The notes: generated from the sequence alone by a model not told the origin. A DNA stretch of 64,000 bases from Chitinophaga filiformis (GCF_900102545.1 NZ_FNBN01000002.1:1462264-1526263); one strand, 5' to 3'; positions 27,201-34,862 are shown, counted from the first letter of the stretch. A program made the numbers and translations.

Positions 27201-27277
27201 AACTGCTGCGAAAAGGCCATTATTGGGAGCAGTAAGATTGGGAAAATTCCCATTAAGTGAATAACATGTTTTTTCAT
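24257..27277 (-). CDS. SusC/RagA family TonB-dependent transporter, without STN domain
   Basis: 1006 residues. After the signal peptide (to about FSQ) comes a carboxypeptidase-regulatory-like domain (VKGRVTGAENGEALPGVTVRVKG), the SusC motif DEVVVVGYGTQ, then the plug (RIRGVNSINGTSEPLYVVDG; DIESVAVLKDASATAIYGAR) and a large barrel to the C-terminus. It imports the glycan fragments held by SusD. It has no N-terminal STN domain, unlike the other two SusC proteins in this window, so it should not signal through an anti-sigma factor. Instead a LacI regulator is divergent from it. It is the first gene of the leftward seven-gene operon. Confidence 0.95.
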   Translation of the reverse strand: MKKHVIHLMGIFPILLLPIMAFSQQLTVKGRVTGAENGEALPGVTVRVKGTTTGTVSGPDGTYSLSLKQSDVSLVFTFTGFVTQEVTVAGKSQLDVVLQASKKDLDEVVVVGYGTQQKANVAGAITSVKTADLKQTPISNVVQGLQGRVSGVQITQNSAAPGGNISMRIRGVNSINGTSEPLYVVDGVQLSNSGGVNDISSLSIINPNDIESVAVLKDASATAIYGARAANGVVLITTKRGKAGKTVVSYDGYYGVQKTTRRMEMMNASEFAALENEVFKTNIYDNPAALGEGIDWQDLIFRDAPMQNHQVTVAGGSEKTQFALSGDYFKQEGVVINSDFTRYSFRLNFDHRVNDLLRVGASILTSYVVNNTIPTGSTSIDAGSVTQSILGAAMGAPPTLKPYREDGRVWPFGDQENGRYREVANPIGLAMILNRDKINRTLGNIYAEISPLKGLTYRANFNPVLSGSLNDFYSPRAIMSSGDLAAGGGSAAKTNSNNIVLLHESIITYETRIAKAHSLKVTGLFATQANSSNSNTINASKFPNDATVNEALQLATERTVSSGRSRDRLDSYMGRINYGFRDKYLLDLIARVDGSTKFGKNNKYGFFPAAAIAWRASEEPFMKSSNTISNLKFRFSYGLTGNAGAIDAYKSLSLQGTTGMYYFNHSPITGIRPTGIANEDLKWERSLQADFGFDLGLWKDRVNVTADIYHKKTDDLLFVKTLPGSSGYTEVTGNFASLENRGIELSADAIILDKTVRWSVAGNISLNRNKLTRLDGGLTEYAVSNYQVMRVGEPLGLFKTYVFDGIYQTGETVLEGSGSRIGGVKVRDLNKDNVISASDQEIVGNANPSFIYGFSTNLSFKRFDLSAFFAGTQGNKVYNLIRYTFENPLGSRNMYKALVNRWSPTNPSNEYVSGFQGGRIPLTDRFMEDGSFLRCKNITLGYRLPKIKNISSARVYVSANNLFTITDYTGFDPEVNTFGNSNKQIGVDNLVYPTARSFLLGLQVAF

Positions 27278-27428
27278 AACTGTGGTTCTAGGTTGTTAAG
27301 CCGGCATAAAATGAATAGTACCAGAATGCTGTATTTACCGGCATTTTCTACGTAACATGGAATTAAGATGGTTCAAATTTTCACAAACAATCTGATGGAT
27401 CAAAATATTTTCAGCAGTTTTTTCTGTG

Positions 27429-27463
27429 GGAACGGTTCCAATTTTTTGGGATAGTTCCCAAAA
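27429..27463. promoter_or_regulatory. Two palindromic operator candidates between lacI-type gene and susC
   Basis: The first is GGAACGGTTCC (27429-27439), a perfect odd palindrome. The second is TTTTGGGATAGTTCCCAAAA (27444-27463), with perfect 8-base arms and a 4-base spacer. Their centres are about 19-20 bases apart, roughly two helical turns, and both share the GGA...TCC core. They lie just upstream of the LacI-family gene start (27503) and of susC. Binding by that regulator is inferred. Confidence 0.6.
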
Positions 27464-27502
27464 GCTTACTTTTATATCCCGGTTCACCAAAATCGTCCAC
27501 GT

Positions 27503-28555
27503 ATGAAGTCGAAGTACACGACCATTATCGATATCGCGCGCCAGCTGAATATCTCTAAATCCACGGTTTCCCGTGCTCTTACAGGTCATCCCAACGTAAA
27601 GGAACATACCCGCAAGGCAGTGCTTGAACTGGCCAACTCCATGGAATACCAACGTAACTCTCTGGCCCTGGGCTTCAGCAAACACACGACCAATACCATC
27701 GGTATTATGGTGCCGGAGTTTATGTCTACCTATTTCCCATCTGTTATTGTAGGCGTGCAGGATGTCATGCAGGCGGCAGGTTACAACGTAGTGATCTGTC
27801 AGCAGAATGAATCCTACGAATCAGAGGTATCTAATATGAAGTTGCTGCTGTCTTATCGTGTGGATGGCATCATTGTGTCACATACCAAAGAGACCCGCAA
27901 TTTTGACCACTTTACATTGGCGCAGCGAAGAGGTGTTCCATTGGTATTCTTTAACCGTGTACCGGATGATATGAATGTACCGAATGTAGTGGTCAACGAT
28001 TATGAAGCAGCCTTCCAGGCAGTGGAACATCTCATTGCCATAGGGCGGAAGCGTATTGCTCATCTCGCAGGACCGGAATCTTTGGTGAATACACGCTTAC
28101 GCAGGCAGGGTTATCTTGATGCGTTGAAGAAACATGACATCCCCTACAATCCAGATCTCGTGCTGTCATACGACCTGACTACGGAAAAGGTGAAGATCTA
28201 TATGAAACACTTCCTCGATCTGGCTACTCCACCCGATGCGCTCTTTGCCATCAATGACCCTACTGCCATTGCAGCCATGGAAGTGGTAAAAGCAAAGGGA
28301 CTGAGAATCCCGGAAGATATTGCCATTGTCGGCTTCAGTAATGATTTCTCAGCGCAGCTGGTATATCCGGGCCTCACCACAGTAGCGCAACCCACTGCTG
28401 ATATAGGTCGTACAGCGGCAGAGATGCTGCTACAGGAATTAAAGGCGAAGGTTAAAAATGATTATAGTATCAAGAAAGCACCTACGGTGCAGTTACCGAC
28501 GAAGCTAATCATCAGGGAGTCTACCATGGTGAAAGAGAAAACGAAGAAGCGGTAA
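27503..28555 (+). CDS. LacI family transcriptional regulator
   Basis: 350 residues. An N-terminal LacI helix-turn-helix and hinge helix is clear (TTIIDIARQLNISKSTVSRAL; GHPNVKEHTRKAVLELANSM). It is followed by a periplasmic-binding-protein-like effector domain: NTIGIMVPEFMSTYFPSVI, VDGIIVSHTKE, LVNTRLRRQGYLDAL, DALFAINDPTAIAAMEV, IVGFSNDFSAQLVYPGLTTV. It probably senses a sugar from the divergent locus and represses or activates susC and itself through the palindromes at 27429-27463. The C-terminal tail is lysine-rich. Its stop is 3 bases from that of the convergent gene. Confidence 0.94.
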   Translation: MKSKYTTIIDIARQLNISKSTVSRALTGHPNVKEHTRKAVLELANSMEYQRNSLALGFSKHTTNTIGIMVPEFMSTYFPSVIVGVQDVMQAAGYNVVICQQNESYESEVSNMKLLLSYRVDGIIVSHTKETRNFDHFTLAQRRGVPLVFFNRVPDDMNVPNVVVNDYEAAFQAVEHLIAIGRKRIAHLAGPESLVNTRLRRQGYLDALKKHDIPYNPDLVLSYDLTTEKVKIYMKHFLDLATPPDALFAINDPTAIAAMEVVKAKGLRIPEDIAIVGFSNDFSAQLVYPGLTTVAQPTADIGRTAAEMLLQELKAKVKNDYSIKKAPTVQLPTKLIIRESTMVKEKTKKR

Positions 28556-28558
28556 GGA

Positions 28559-29218
28559 CTACTTATCAATACCATACTTAATCCCCACCTGTCTGAATAG
28601 CGCTTTAAGCATACCCAGTTTCTGATCGCACATTTCACCCAATGATATTTCGTCACTGCTTTCTCTTGTCTTCTCGCATTCAAAACATATCTCAATGAAT
28701 GCGATCGCCTTGCCATTACTGTCCCGAAACAATATCGCATTCCGGGGGATATAACATCCTGATGTACTCGTCGTCCAGATGTTTCCCGCATAGCCATAAT
28801 TATATAAGACATCCGTCAATGTATCTATCTGGGCAAGTGTCATTGTCCTGATCTCCTTCATTCCCACAGGTATAGCCTGAATAGTATCAGGGTCATCCAA
28901 AAACAGGCTACGATCCAAAGCGGGATCAATAACCCTGGAGAAGCTAAATTCACCATAATCGGTAATCTTCACTGACCCATTAAAGGATATAAGCTGGATC
29001 TGGGCAGACAGGTTAAAAGGATAATGTTTTATTCTTGACGCAAATGAAAGACGGTTTTTTTTCACGCAGCCCTCTATATAGACCTTGTTGGGAGGTGGAG
29101 GTGGAGGTAGTGGTTTCTTTTGTGCCTGCAGCGATTGCGAAATGAATAGCAATACTGCATATGCAGATATTTTTAATAGTCTCAAACGCATGCCGGGATG
29201 ATGGGTTACTTCTTTCAT
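28559..29218 (-). CDS. Secreted protein of unknown function with proline run
   Basis: 219 residues from the ATG at 29218. The ATG at 29191 (MRLRLLKISAYAVLLF) gives an equally good signal peptide, ending SLQAQ. The mature protein starts with a run of prolines (KKPLPPPPPPNK) encoded by a short GGAGGT repeat, then a compact domain with several cysteines (EGCVKK, SGCYIP, EICFECEK, EMCDQK). I recognise no family. The frame is open further upstream, to 29401, but that part would abut the divergent gene's start codon and reads as non-coding. A run of eight T residues at about 29054-29061 encodes KK. Confidence 0.6.
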   Translation of the reverse strand: MKEVTHHPGMRLRLLKISAYAVLLFISQSLQAQKKPLPPPPPPNKVYIEGCVKKNRLSFASRIKHYPFNLSAQIQLISFNGSVKITDYGEFSFSRVIDPALDRSLFLDDPDTIQAIPVGMKEIRTMTLAQIDTLTDVLYNYGYAGNIWTTSTSGCYIPRNAILFRDSNGKAIAFIEICFECEKTRESSDEISLGEMCDQKLGMLKALFRQVGIKYGIDK

Positions 29219-29389
29219 AGTAGGGGTGAGATTTAATAGTAATATACGAACATAATTAACAAAACCCAATAGACTCCAGGCGTCATGTGTTTGTAGCGCC
29301 AGGATGCTCCCCCGGTACAAAATGATGCCCTGGCCGTAAAAAAGTAAAAAATACCCAAATACCAGTATATTAATTCCCCCGGCATTAAC

Positions 29390-29397
29390 TAACTTTG
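29390..29397 (+). promoter_or_regulatory. -7 element directly before a start codon
   Basis: TAACTTTG matches the TAnnTTTG consensus exactly and ends 4 bases before the ATG at 29402. If used, transcription would start at or very near the A of the ATG, giving a leaderless mRNA. No -33 box is visible at 19-21 bases. Confidence 0.35.
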
Positions 29398-29401
29398 CCA
29401 T

Positions 29402-30079
29402 ATGTTTAAGAACGTGCGTTTTATTATCCCCTTGTTTATTATCTCCGTTTTGTTGTCATCATGTTTCGAGATCATAGAAGATGTAACAGTGAAAAAAGAT
29501 GGTAGCGGCAATATGAAGTTGACCCTCAATTTCAGTCAGAGCAAAACAAAGATCGGGGCAATTATGCTGATGGACAGCATTAACGGTTATAAGGTACCCA
29601 GTCGCAATGAAATAGAAGACCAGATAGAACAGGCAGCAGCAAGGCTAAGAACAATGAAAGGTATCTCCAACGTAAGCCATACTGTCGATTTCACGAATTT
29701 TATTGCCAGTATCAACTTTTCATTCAGGAATGTAGCAGATGTGAACAATCTTGTTAAAGAACTATTGGCCGAAGTGGACGTAAAGACTAAAATCCCCCTT
29801 ACCTACCGGTATAACCGGGAGGAAGCGCGGTTTTCAAAGGACTACACCTTCTCTCCGGATGTAAAGGAACAGTATAACAAATTGAAAGAAAGGGACAGGG
29901 AAGTTTTCCGTTCAGCATCCTATATCAGCATCTTACGCTTCGAAAATACTATCAGCAGCTTTAGTAACCAGGGGGCAAAAATGTCTAAAAATCAGCTGGC
30001 TATAATGCAACGCCTCCCGGTAGCAGACCTGGTGAGTGGCAAAGCCGATATCTCTAATCAAATACAATTATCAAAATAG
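29402..30079 (+). CDS. Lipoprotein of unknown function
   Basis: 225 residues. The signal peptide ends in the lipobox LLSSC (Cys about 21), then FEIIEDVTVKKDGSGNMKLTLNFSQSK. The mature part alternates beta strands and charged helices, with no catalytic motif I recognise. Small lipoproteins that begin with a short DxxGSGxM-like strand are common in Chitinophagaceae and uncharacterised. The start at 29402 is required by the lipobox. The next gene begins 3 bases after the stop, so the two form an operon and may act together at the cell envelope. Confidence 0.7.
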   Translation: MFKNVRFIIPLFIISVLLSSCFEIIEDVTVKKDGSGNMKLTLNFSQSKTKIGAIMLMDSINGYKVPSRNEIEDQIEQAAARLRTMKGISNVSHTVDFTNFIASINFSFRNVADVNNLVKELLAEVDVKTKIPLTYRYNREEARFSKDYTFSPDVKEQYNKLKERDREVFRSASYISILRFENTISSFSNQGAKMSKNQLAIMQRLPVADLVSGKADISNQIQLSK

Positions 30080-30082
30080 AGC

Positions 30083-32005
30083 ATGAAACGATTATTACAA
30101 TTGGTAACCCTGGTAACCTGTGCCAGCTATACCGCCACAGCACAGGATCTTGCCTATAAGATCCCTGAAAAAGCATTCAGTGTACTTTCTGTAAAAAGCG
30201 ATCAGCTGTTCAAGCTATACCCCGCCACCGAATTCAATAACAGCACGCTGGGAAAAAAGCTGCTTGCACATTTATCAAAGACCACCGAAAAAGATTACAA
30301 AAGCATAGAGGACCTGGGGATGAACCTATCATCCAGTGTTTACTACTATTACAATGTGACAGACAGTATCAACTGTCACAGCCTGTTGATACCGCTTGCT
30401 GACAGCAAAAAGATAAACGCGCTGTTTGCAAAACAAGCTGACAGCATCTGGAAAGTGAATGGCGTAAACATCCTGCCACGACGTGCACAGAAAACAGTGA
30501 TTGCATGGAATGACCAGTTCCTGTATCTGACCTATGGATCTGTAAACACTTACTTCCTAAAGGATTCCGCTACTGCAGTAAGGTATGGTATGCCCAACTT
30601 CCCCAACGAGGGCTACTATTATTACGACGATGGAAACGAGGCACATACTGATGTTGTTACCCCATTGCCAATAGATACTTCTGCTACAGATATTATTCTC
30701 CAGGAGGGCGTTATGGACACAACAGTAGTAGAAGATCGTGTCGTTGAAAGTATGCCACCGGTAGCAGAAGAGCCTTCAGAAGATACATCTGCTGATGAAA
30801 CAGCTGTCGAAGATGCACAGCCCTACGATTATGACGCCAGGAAAAGAATGATAGATAGCATTGGTATCACCTGGCTTACCAACTCCACACAACGGATATT
30901 CGAAAAGCGTAATACTGAGCCTTCCGTTCTGAACAATCCATCCTATCTGCGTAGTGCAGACAACAATGCGGTTGCTACCTACTGGATGGCTGACCTGGAA
31001 GGCCTTTATACTTCCTTCATTCCTTACAAGCTGTTGAAATATGGCAACATGATGCGTGGCTACGGCAACGTTAACGCCAGACTATACATGGGAAAAGAGA
31101 ACATCCGCCTCACCAGTGAAATGGGACTGGATGCAGAGAAATCAGCCATGTATGAAAGGATCTGCGATCATAAGATCAACAAAGACTTCCTGAAATATAT
31201 TAAAAGTGACAGCCTGATAGGTTTCATGAGCTACTCTTTTAACACAGAAGCATACATGAACGAAATGCCTAAACTGCTTATGCAGACGTATGGCGGTAGC
31301 AGGTATTCAGAAGAAATGGCAATTGCCGCTGATTTAATATCTGTTATGCTGGATGAAAAAGCGATCGCCCAGGTGGTGAAAGGTGATGCTTTGTTCCTGC
31401 TGACGAACCTCAGCGAAAAGCAGGTTACCTACCAGAGCTATAACTACAACGAGGAAACTTTCGAGTATAAGGATACTGTCATGACCAAAACAGAAACACT
31501 ACCTGATTTTCTGTTTATGCTCTCTTCTGATGATACCCGCCTGTTTGAAAGGCTGTTGAACTACGGTATCAAAAAGGAACAGATCGCGCTCAATAACGGT
31601 ATCTATTCCATCACCCAGTCGAAGAAGAACCCGTTCAGCATGCATGTGCTCATCAAAGACGGTATCGTGTTCCTCGGCACCTCTCTGGTGGATCTCACTC
31701 AGATCCGGAACGGTTCTTTCAAAGGCAGTCTCGACAAACAGCACAAAGAACTGCTGACAAAGAACAACCTCGCCATGTTCTTTAGTCCGAAGGGCCTCAG
31801 TGCCAGAATGCCAACACGCGAGCTGGAAAAAAATAACGAAAAGATCAGCAAACTGCTGGCAGGCGCAGGAAATGTATACCTCACTTCCGCAGGGATAAAA
31901 GATGGATATATCTCCGGGGATCTGACCATCGATGTTCCGAAAGGAGAAGAAAATGCACTGAAGTACTTCCTTAACCTCATTGAGGAAATGGATACACTCA
32001 AATAG
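30083..32005 (+). CDS. Secreted protein, possibly DUF4836-like, unknown function
   Basis: 640 residues with a signal peptide (MKRLLQLVTLVTCASYTATAQ). The N-terminal part (KIPEKAFSVLSVKSDQLF) and the C-terminal SKLLAGAGNVYLTSAG... pattern recall Bacteroidota proteins of the DUF4836 type, but the similarity is weak. A low-complexity acidic segment (about residues 195-255, rich in Asp, Glu, Thr and Val) splits the protein into two structured halves. It follows the lipoprotein gene by 3 bases. The gene is followed 7 bases after its stop by the 86-bp palindrome. Confidence 0.7.
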   Translation: MKRLLQLVTLVTCASYTATAQDLAYKIPEKAFSVLSVKSDQLFKLYPATEFNNSTLGKKLLAHLSKTTEKDYKSIEDLGMNLSSSVYYYYNVTDSINCHSLLIPLADSKKINALFAKQADSIWKVNGVNILPRRAQKTVIAWNDQFLYLTYGSVNTYFLKDSATAVRYGMPNFPNEGYYYYDDGNEAHTDVVTPLPIDTSATDIILQEGVMDTTVVEDRVVESMPPVAEEPSEDTSADETAVEDAQPYDYDARKRMIDSIGITWLTNSTQRIFEKRNTEPSVLNNPSYLRSADNNAVATYWMADLEGLYTSFIPYKLLKYGNMMRGYGNVNARLYMGKENIRLTSEMGLDAEKSAMYERICDHKINKDFLKYIKSDSLIGFMSYSFNTEAYMNEMPKLLMQTYGGSRYSEEMAIAADLISVMLDEKAIAQVVKGDALFLLTNLSEKQVTYQSYNYNEETFEYKDTVMTKTETLPDFLFMLSSDDTRLFERLLNYGIKKEQIALNNGIYSITQSKKNPFSMHVLIKDGIVFLGTSLVDLTQIRNGSFKGSLDKQHKELLTKNNLAMFFSPKGLSARMPTRELEKNNEKISKLLAGAGNVYLTSAGIKDGYISGDLTIDVPKGEENALKYFLNLIEEMDTLK

Positions 32006-32012
32006 TGCTACA

Positions 32013-32098
32013 ATACCGCTTATATACCGCTAAGCCTGCGTTGATCTTACGTTCATGAACGTAGGATCAACGCAGGCTTAGCGGTATATAAGCGGTAT
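32013..32098. repeat. Near-perfect 86-bp palindrome
   Basis: The two 43-base halves are reverse complements at 42 of 43 positions, centred between 32055 and 32056; the only mismatch is T32047 with G32064, a G-U pair in RNA. The core ACGTTCATGAACGT (32049-32062) is itself a perfect palindrome. The right side also shows an 11-base tandem repeat, AGCGGTATATA, AGCGGTATCTA and AGCGGTGTCAA, from 32080 to 32112. It begins 7 bases after a stop codon and lacks a T-run, so it may be a processed 3' end, a protein-binding site or a small mobile palindromic element. Confidence 0.9.
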
Positions 32099-32108
32099 CT
32101 AAGCGGTG

Positions 32109-32338
32109 TCAAAAGGCATTCAAGTCTCCCGGCTGAAATCCAAGCAGCTCTTCAAAATAAGCTTCATTTCCTTTGTAGTCTGGATGTTCAGTATAGTCGA
32201 TCGTTTTTGTGTAACCCGTTTTGAGCAGAATCGGGCATTACGCTGAAGTTGGTAAATGAACAATCGTATTGCTCCTGTATAGCGTATAGGTTTAAAGAAA
32301 TATTGAATCATATTTGTTGGTACGGTATCCTGGCTCAT
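32109..32338 (-). pseudogene. Frameshifted remnant of a small unknown gene
   Basis: From the ATG at 32338 the minus strand reads MSQDTVPTNMIQYFFKPIRY and about 15 further residues that look coding. A second frame then takes over and reads KTGYTKTIDYTEHPDYKG, NEAYFEELLGFQPGDLNAF to a stop at 32109. The second frame has no start of its own: an in-frame stop lies just ahead of it. The change of frame falls near 32230. The two parts together would make about 75 residues. I do not recognise the family. It could also be a single non-coding region with chance frames. Confidence 0.3.
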
Positions 32339-32528
32339 TACCTTTCATTGTCACTGCATTTTTAGGAGTTAACCGGAAACAATATATAAATTATTTACAA
32401 TAACTCAGCAGCATTTTATGGTATGCCAGACATCATCTCTGCAAATGTTTAAGAACATACCGCTACGTTCTTCTCCTGAATTAAATCCAAAACTTTTGTA
32501 TTTTCCCCTTCCAGGGGAACTACTTAGC

Positions 32529-33122
32529 ATGCACGCTCACTCATACAGCGATAAAGAATTATTCCGGTTAATCTCGGAAGGCGACGAAAATGCCTTCCGG
32601 CAACTCTTCCATCAATACGTCCCCCAATTACAACCTTTGGCCCGGCATATCACAAAAACAGACGCTGTAGCGGAAGACATCATCCAGGAAACATTCCTTA
32701 AGTTATGGATCAGCCGGGATAAACTACCCGACATAGAAAATCCCCGCTCCTGGTTACTGAAGATCGTTTTTCATCAGTCATTCAGCTACCTGAGACGGCA
32801 GGCGGTGCATGATAAGGCACTAGACAAGCTGGGTACGGCAACAGAGCAGGAACTATTCACCCCGGAAACGAACCTCGCCTATACGACAATGGTGAAGCTG
32901 ATCGGGGAAGCAGTGGCACAATTACCTCCGCAGGCTAAACGAATCTACGTCCTAAGTCGCGAAAAAGGGCTCAAAATACCCGAGATCGCGAAAGAGCTGT
33001 CACTATCACCAAATACGGTAAAAAACTCGCTTGTAAGGTCTCTACAGGCCATCAGAAATTACCTGCAACAGGCAGGGCACCTGCTGCCGTTGTTGTTATT
33101 GTGGTTGCTGGGGCTTTCATAA
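32529..33122 (+). CDS. ECF sigma-70 factor with hydrophobic C-terminal tail
   Basis: 197 residues from MHAHSYSDKELF; the frame is open to 32418, but the conserved domain starts at this Met. Region 2 is at about residues 10-80 (DENAFRQLFHQYVPQLQPLA, AEDIIQETFLKLW). Region 4 is at about 125-180 (LPPQAKRIYVLSREKGLKIPEIAKELSLSPNTVKNSL). The last 13 residues (LLPLLLLWLLGLS) are strongly hydrophobic. It presumably directs transcription of the FecR-SusC-SusD-GH16 genes downstream and is held by the FecR protein. The gap to fecR is 394 bases, unusually long for such a pair. Confidence 0.9.
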   Translation: MHAHSYSDKELFRLISEGDENAFRQLFHQYVPQLQPLARHITKTDAVAEDIIQETFLKLWISRDKLPDIENPRSWLLKIVFHQSFSYLRRQAVHDKALDKLGTATEQELFTPETNLAYTTMVKLIGEAVAQLPPQAKRIYVLSREKGLKIPEIAKELSLSPNTVKNSLVRSLQAIRNYLQQAGHLLPLLLLWLLGLS

Positions 33123-33516
33123 GTGCGTACCAACCAGCAATCAACAGGAAAGGCACAGCTATGCCTACCTACTTTTAAAGTAGGTAGCAATACCTCTCAA
33201 AATAATCTATGCTGGCAAATTGAAGAATATGCAGGAATATGCAGACAAAGCTCCTCAACCAGCAGGAAGCATTCGTAAACGGTGAAGACGGTTTTATAAG
33301 CTATCAGAACGCTGCAGAAAGATTATCTGACTCCTGTAAGTCTATCATTTTGATGTGCCTGCTAGTTCCGGATTATCAAACCTCAAAAATTTTTCTCCCC
33401 CAATAGGTCCTTTTTCCTTACTTACGCGTCTGTTGAAACGAAGGCCAGTTGTTCCGGGGGGAACATACGACCACGTTCATGAGGCAAAACCACGTTAAAA
33501 AACTGATTTTCAGTAC
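33123..33516. other. Intergenic region between ECF sigma and fecR genes
   Basis: It contains a 23-base near-perfect palindrome at 33165-33187 (CTACCTACTTT, one base, AAAGTAGGTAG). It also has a weak open frame at 33239-33406 (see separate entry) and a homopolymer-rich tract around 33390. No clear -7/-33 promoter was seen. The palindrome may end the sigma transcript or bind a protein. Confidence 0.5.
33239..33406 (+). CDS. Possible 55-residue small protein
   Basis: An ATG frame starting MQTKLLNQQEAFVNGEDG and ending TSKIFLPQ. Its amino-acid composition is protein-like, and it lies between the ECF sigma and fecR genes. There is no promoter or ribosome signal, and I recognise no family. It may be a decayed gene fragment or a chance frame. 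Confidence 0.2.
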   Translation: MQTKLLNQQEAFVNGEDGFISYQNAAERLSDSCKSIILMCLLVPDYQTSKIFLPQ

Positions 33517-34695
33517 ATGACCGACCGTTTATCATACCTGGTAAAACAGGTGCTAAAGCATTCCGCTACAGCGGATGAGCTGCAGGAGCTTTCTGATCTG
33601 CTGGAGGCTGATGGAGATGGTACCATTTCCCGGCAGATAGAGATATTATTAAGGCAGGATATCGGAATGGATAGACCATACGACCGGAATCACTGGGACA
33701 ATATCGCCAGCAGTATTCTCGCGGCAGACAAACCCGCTCCGGCGCCATTGGTTCCGATCCATGGCAATGGCAGATGGCGTTGGGGCGTGGCTGCATGTGT
33801 GGCCTTATTATTAATGTCAGGGGGTGTCTGGTACATGTTGCAGCATAAAGCTACAAGGCCTGTTGCCAATGTAGAACAGCAACGCATAAAGCAGGCGGAT
33901 ATTCCACCGGGCGCCGACAGAGCGACGCTCACACTGGCTGATGGTACCGAGATAGCATTAGACAGTGCAGCACACAACACACTGGCCCAACAGGGTAATA
34001 CGACTATCAGCAAACCTGGCAAAGGCCAGCTGACATATCAGTCAGGGTCTGTCCTATCCCGCGAAATCCCGCAATACAATACTCTGCGCACGCCAAGAGG
34101 CGGGCAATTCCAGGTGCAACTACCAGATGGCAGTAAGGTATGGCTGAACGCGTCCAGTAGCCTCCGTTATCCCGTTGCCTTTACCGGCGATACCAGAACG
34201 GTGGAACTGAACGGGGAAGCCTACTTCGAGATCGCGCCCAATGCCGCACAGCCCTTTATGGTGAAAGCAGCACAAACTAATATACAGGTGCTCGGTACAC
34301 AGTTTAATGTGATGGCCTATGAAGATGAAGCCAGCGTGAAAACCACGCTGCTGACAGGCGCAGTGAAAGTGAACGAGAAACGACTGTACCCTGGTCAGGG
34401 CGCCAGTATTGACAGGCAGAGCGGAACATTATCCATGCAGGAGCATGTCAATACTGAAGCAGTTATTGCCTGGAAGAATGGTTTGATACAACTGGAAGGA
34501 GAAGATATACATGCCGTCATGCGGCTCATCACCCGCTGGTATGACGTCAATGTAACCTACAATGCACCTGTCAATGCGCATTTCAGAGGTATTATTCCGA
34601 GGAACGTACCATTGTCGCAGGTATTAAAAATGCTGGAAATGACAGGAGAAGTACACTTTACAGTAACAGATAAACGGATCATTGTTTCACCATAA
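33517..34695 (+). CDS. FecR-type anti-sigma factor
   Basis: 392 residues. A cytoplasmic N-terminal region (MTDRLSYLVKQVLKHSATADELQELSDLL) should bind the ECF sigma factor. One transmembrane helix lies at about 88-107 (GVAACVALLLMSGGVWYML). A periplasmic FecR domain (about 190-285: YNTLRTPRGGQFQVQLPDGSKVWLNASSSLRYP, VELNGEAYFEIAPN, VLGTQFNVMAY) is followed by a C-terminal DUF4974-like domain (EDIHAVMRLITRWYDVNV) that contacts the STN domain of SusC. It passes the substrate signal from SusC to the sigma factor. The gene is followed by SusC(STN), SusD and GH16. Confidence 0.94.
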   Translation: MTDRLSYLVKQVLKHSATADELQELSDLLEADGDGTISRQIEILLRQDIGMDRPYDRNHWDNIASSILAADKPAPAPLVPIHGNGRWRWGVAACVALLLMSGGVWYMLQHKATRPVANVEQQRIKQADIPPGADRATLTLADGTEIALDSAAHNTLAQQGNTTISKPGKGQLTYQSGSVLSREIPQYNTLRTPRGGQFQVQLPDGSKVWLNASSSLRYPVAFTGDTRTVELNGEAYFEIAPNAAQPFMVKAAQTNIQVLGTQFNVMAYEDEASVKTTLLTGAVKVNEKRLYPGQGASIDRQSGTLSMQEHVNTEAVIAWKNGLIQLEGEDIHAVMRLITRWYDVNVTYNAPVNAHFRGIIPRNVPLSQVLKMLEMTGEVHFTVTDKRIIVSP

Positions 34696-34862
34696 AATTT
34701 TACATGCTAACAACCTATAGATAATATGAGTACCTGATATCCCTTTACCTTATGTATTCAGAACAAGGAACCGGAAGCGTCTGGCCCACCTCCGGTTATG
34801 CCTGGGTTCTCAGTACAATTGTTTACAGCAATTATTCTTACTTACCCAAACCATACAAAAGT

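Noticed and set aside
32013..32098. The 86-bp palindrome as an ordinary intrinsic terminator
   Set aside because: There is no T-run on either side and the stem is several times longer than a normal terminator.
34752..34862. Longer start for the SusC gene at 34752
   Set aside because: The residues before MQLMPF have no signal-peptide character and cover a hairpin; 34863 or 34953 gives the usual SusC leader.
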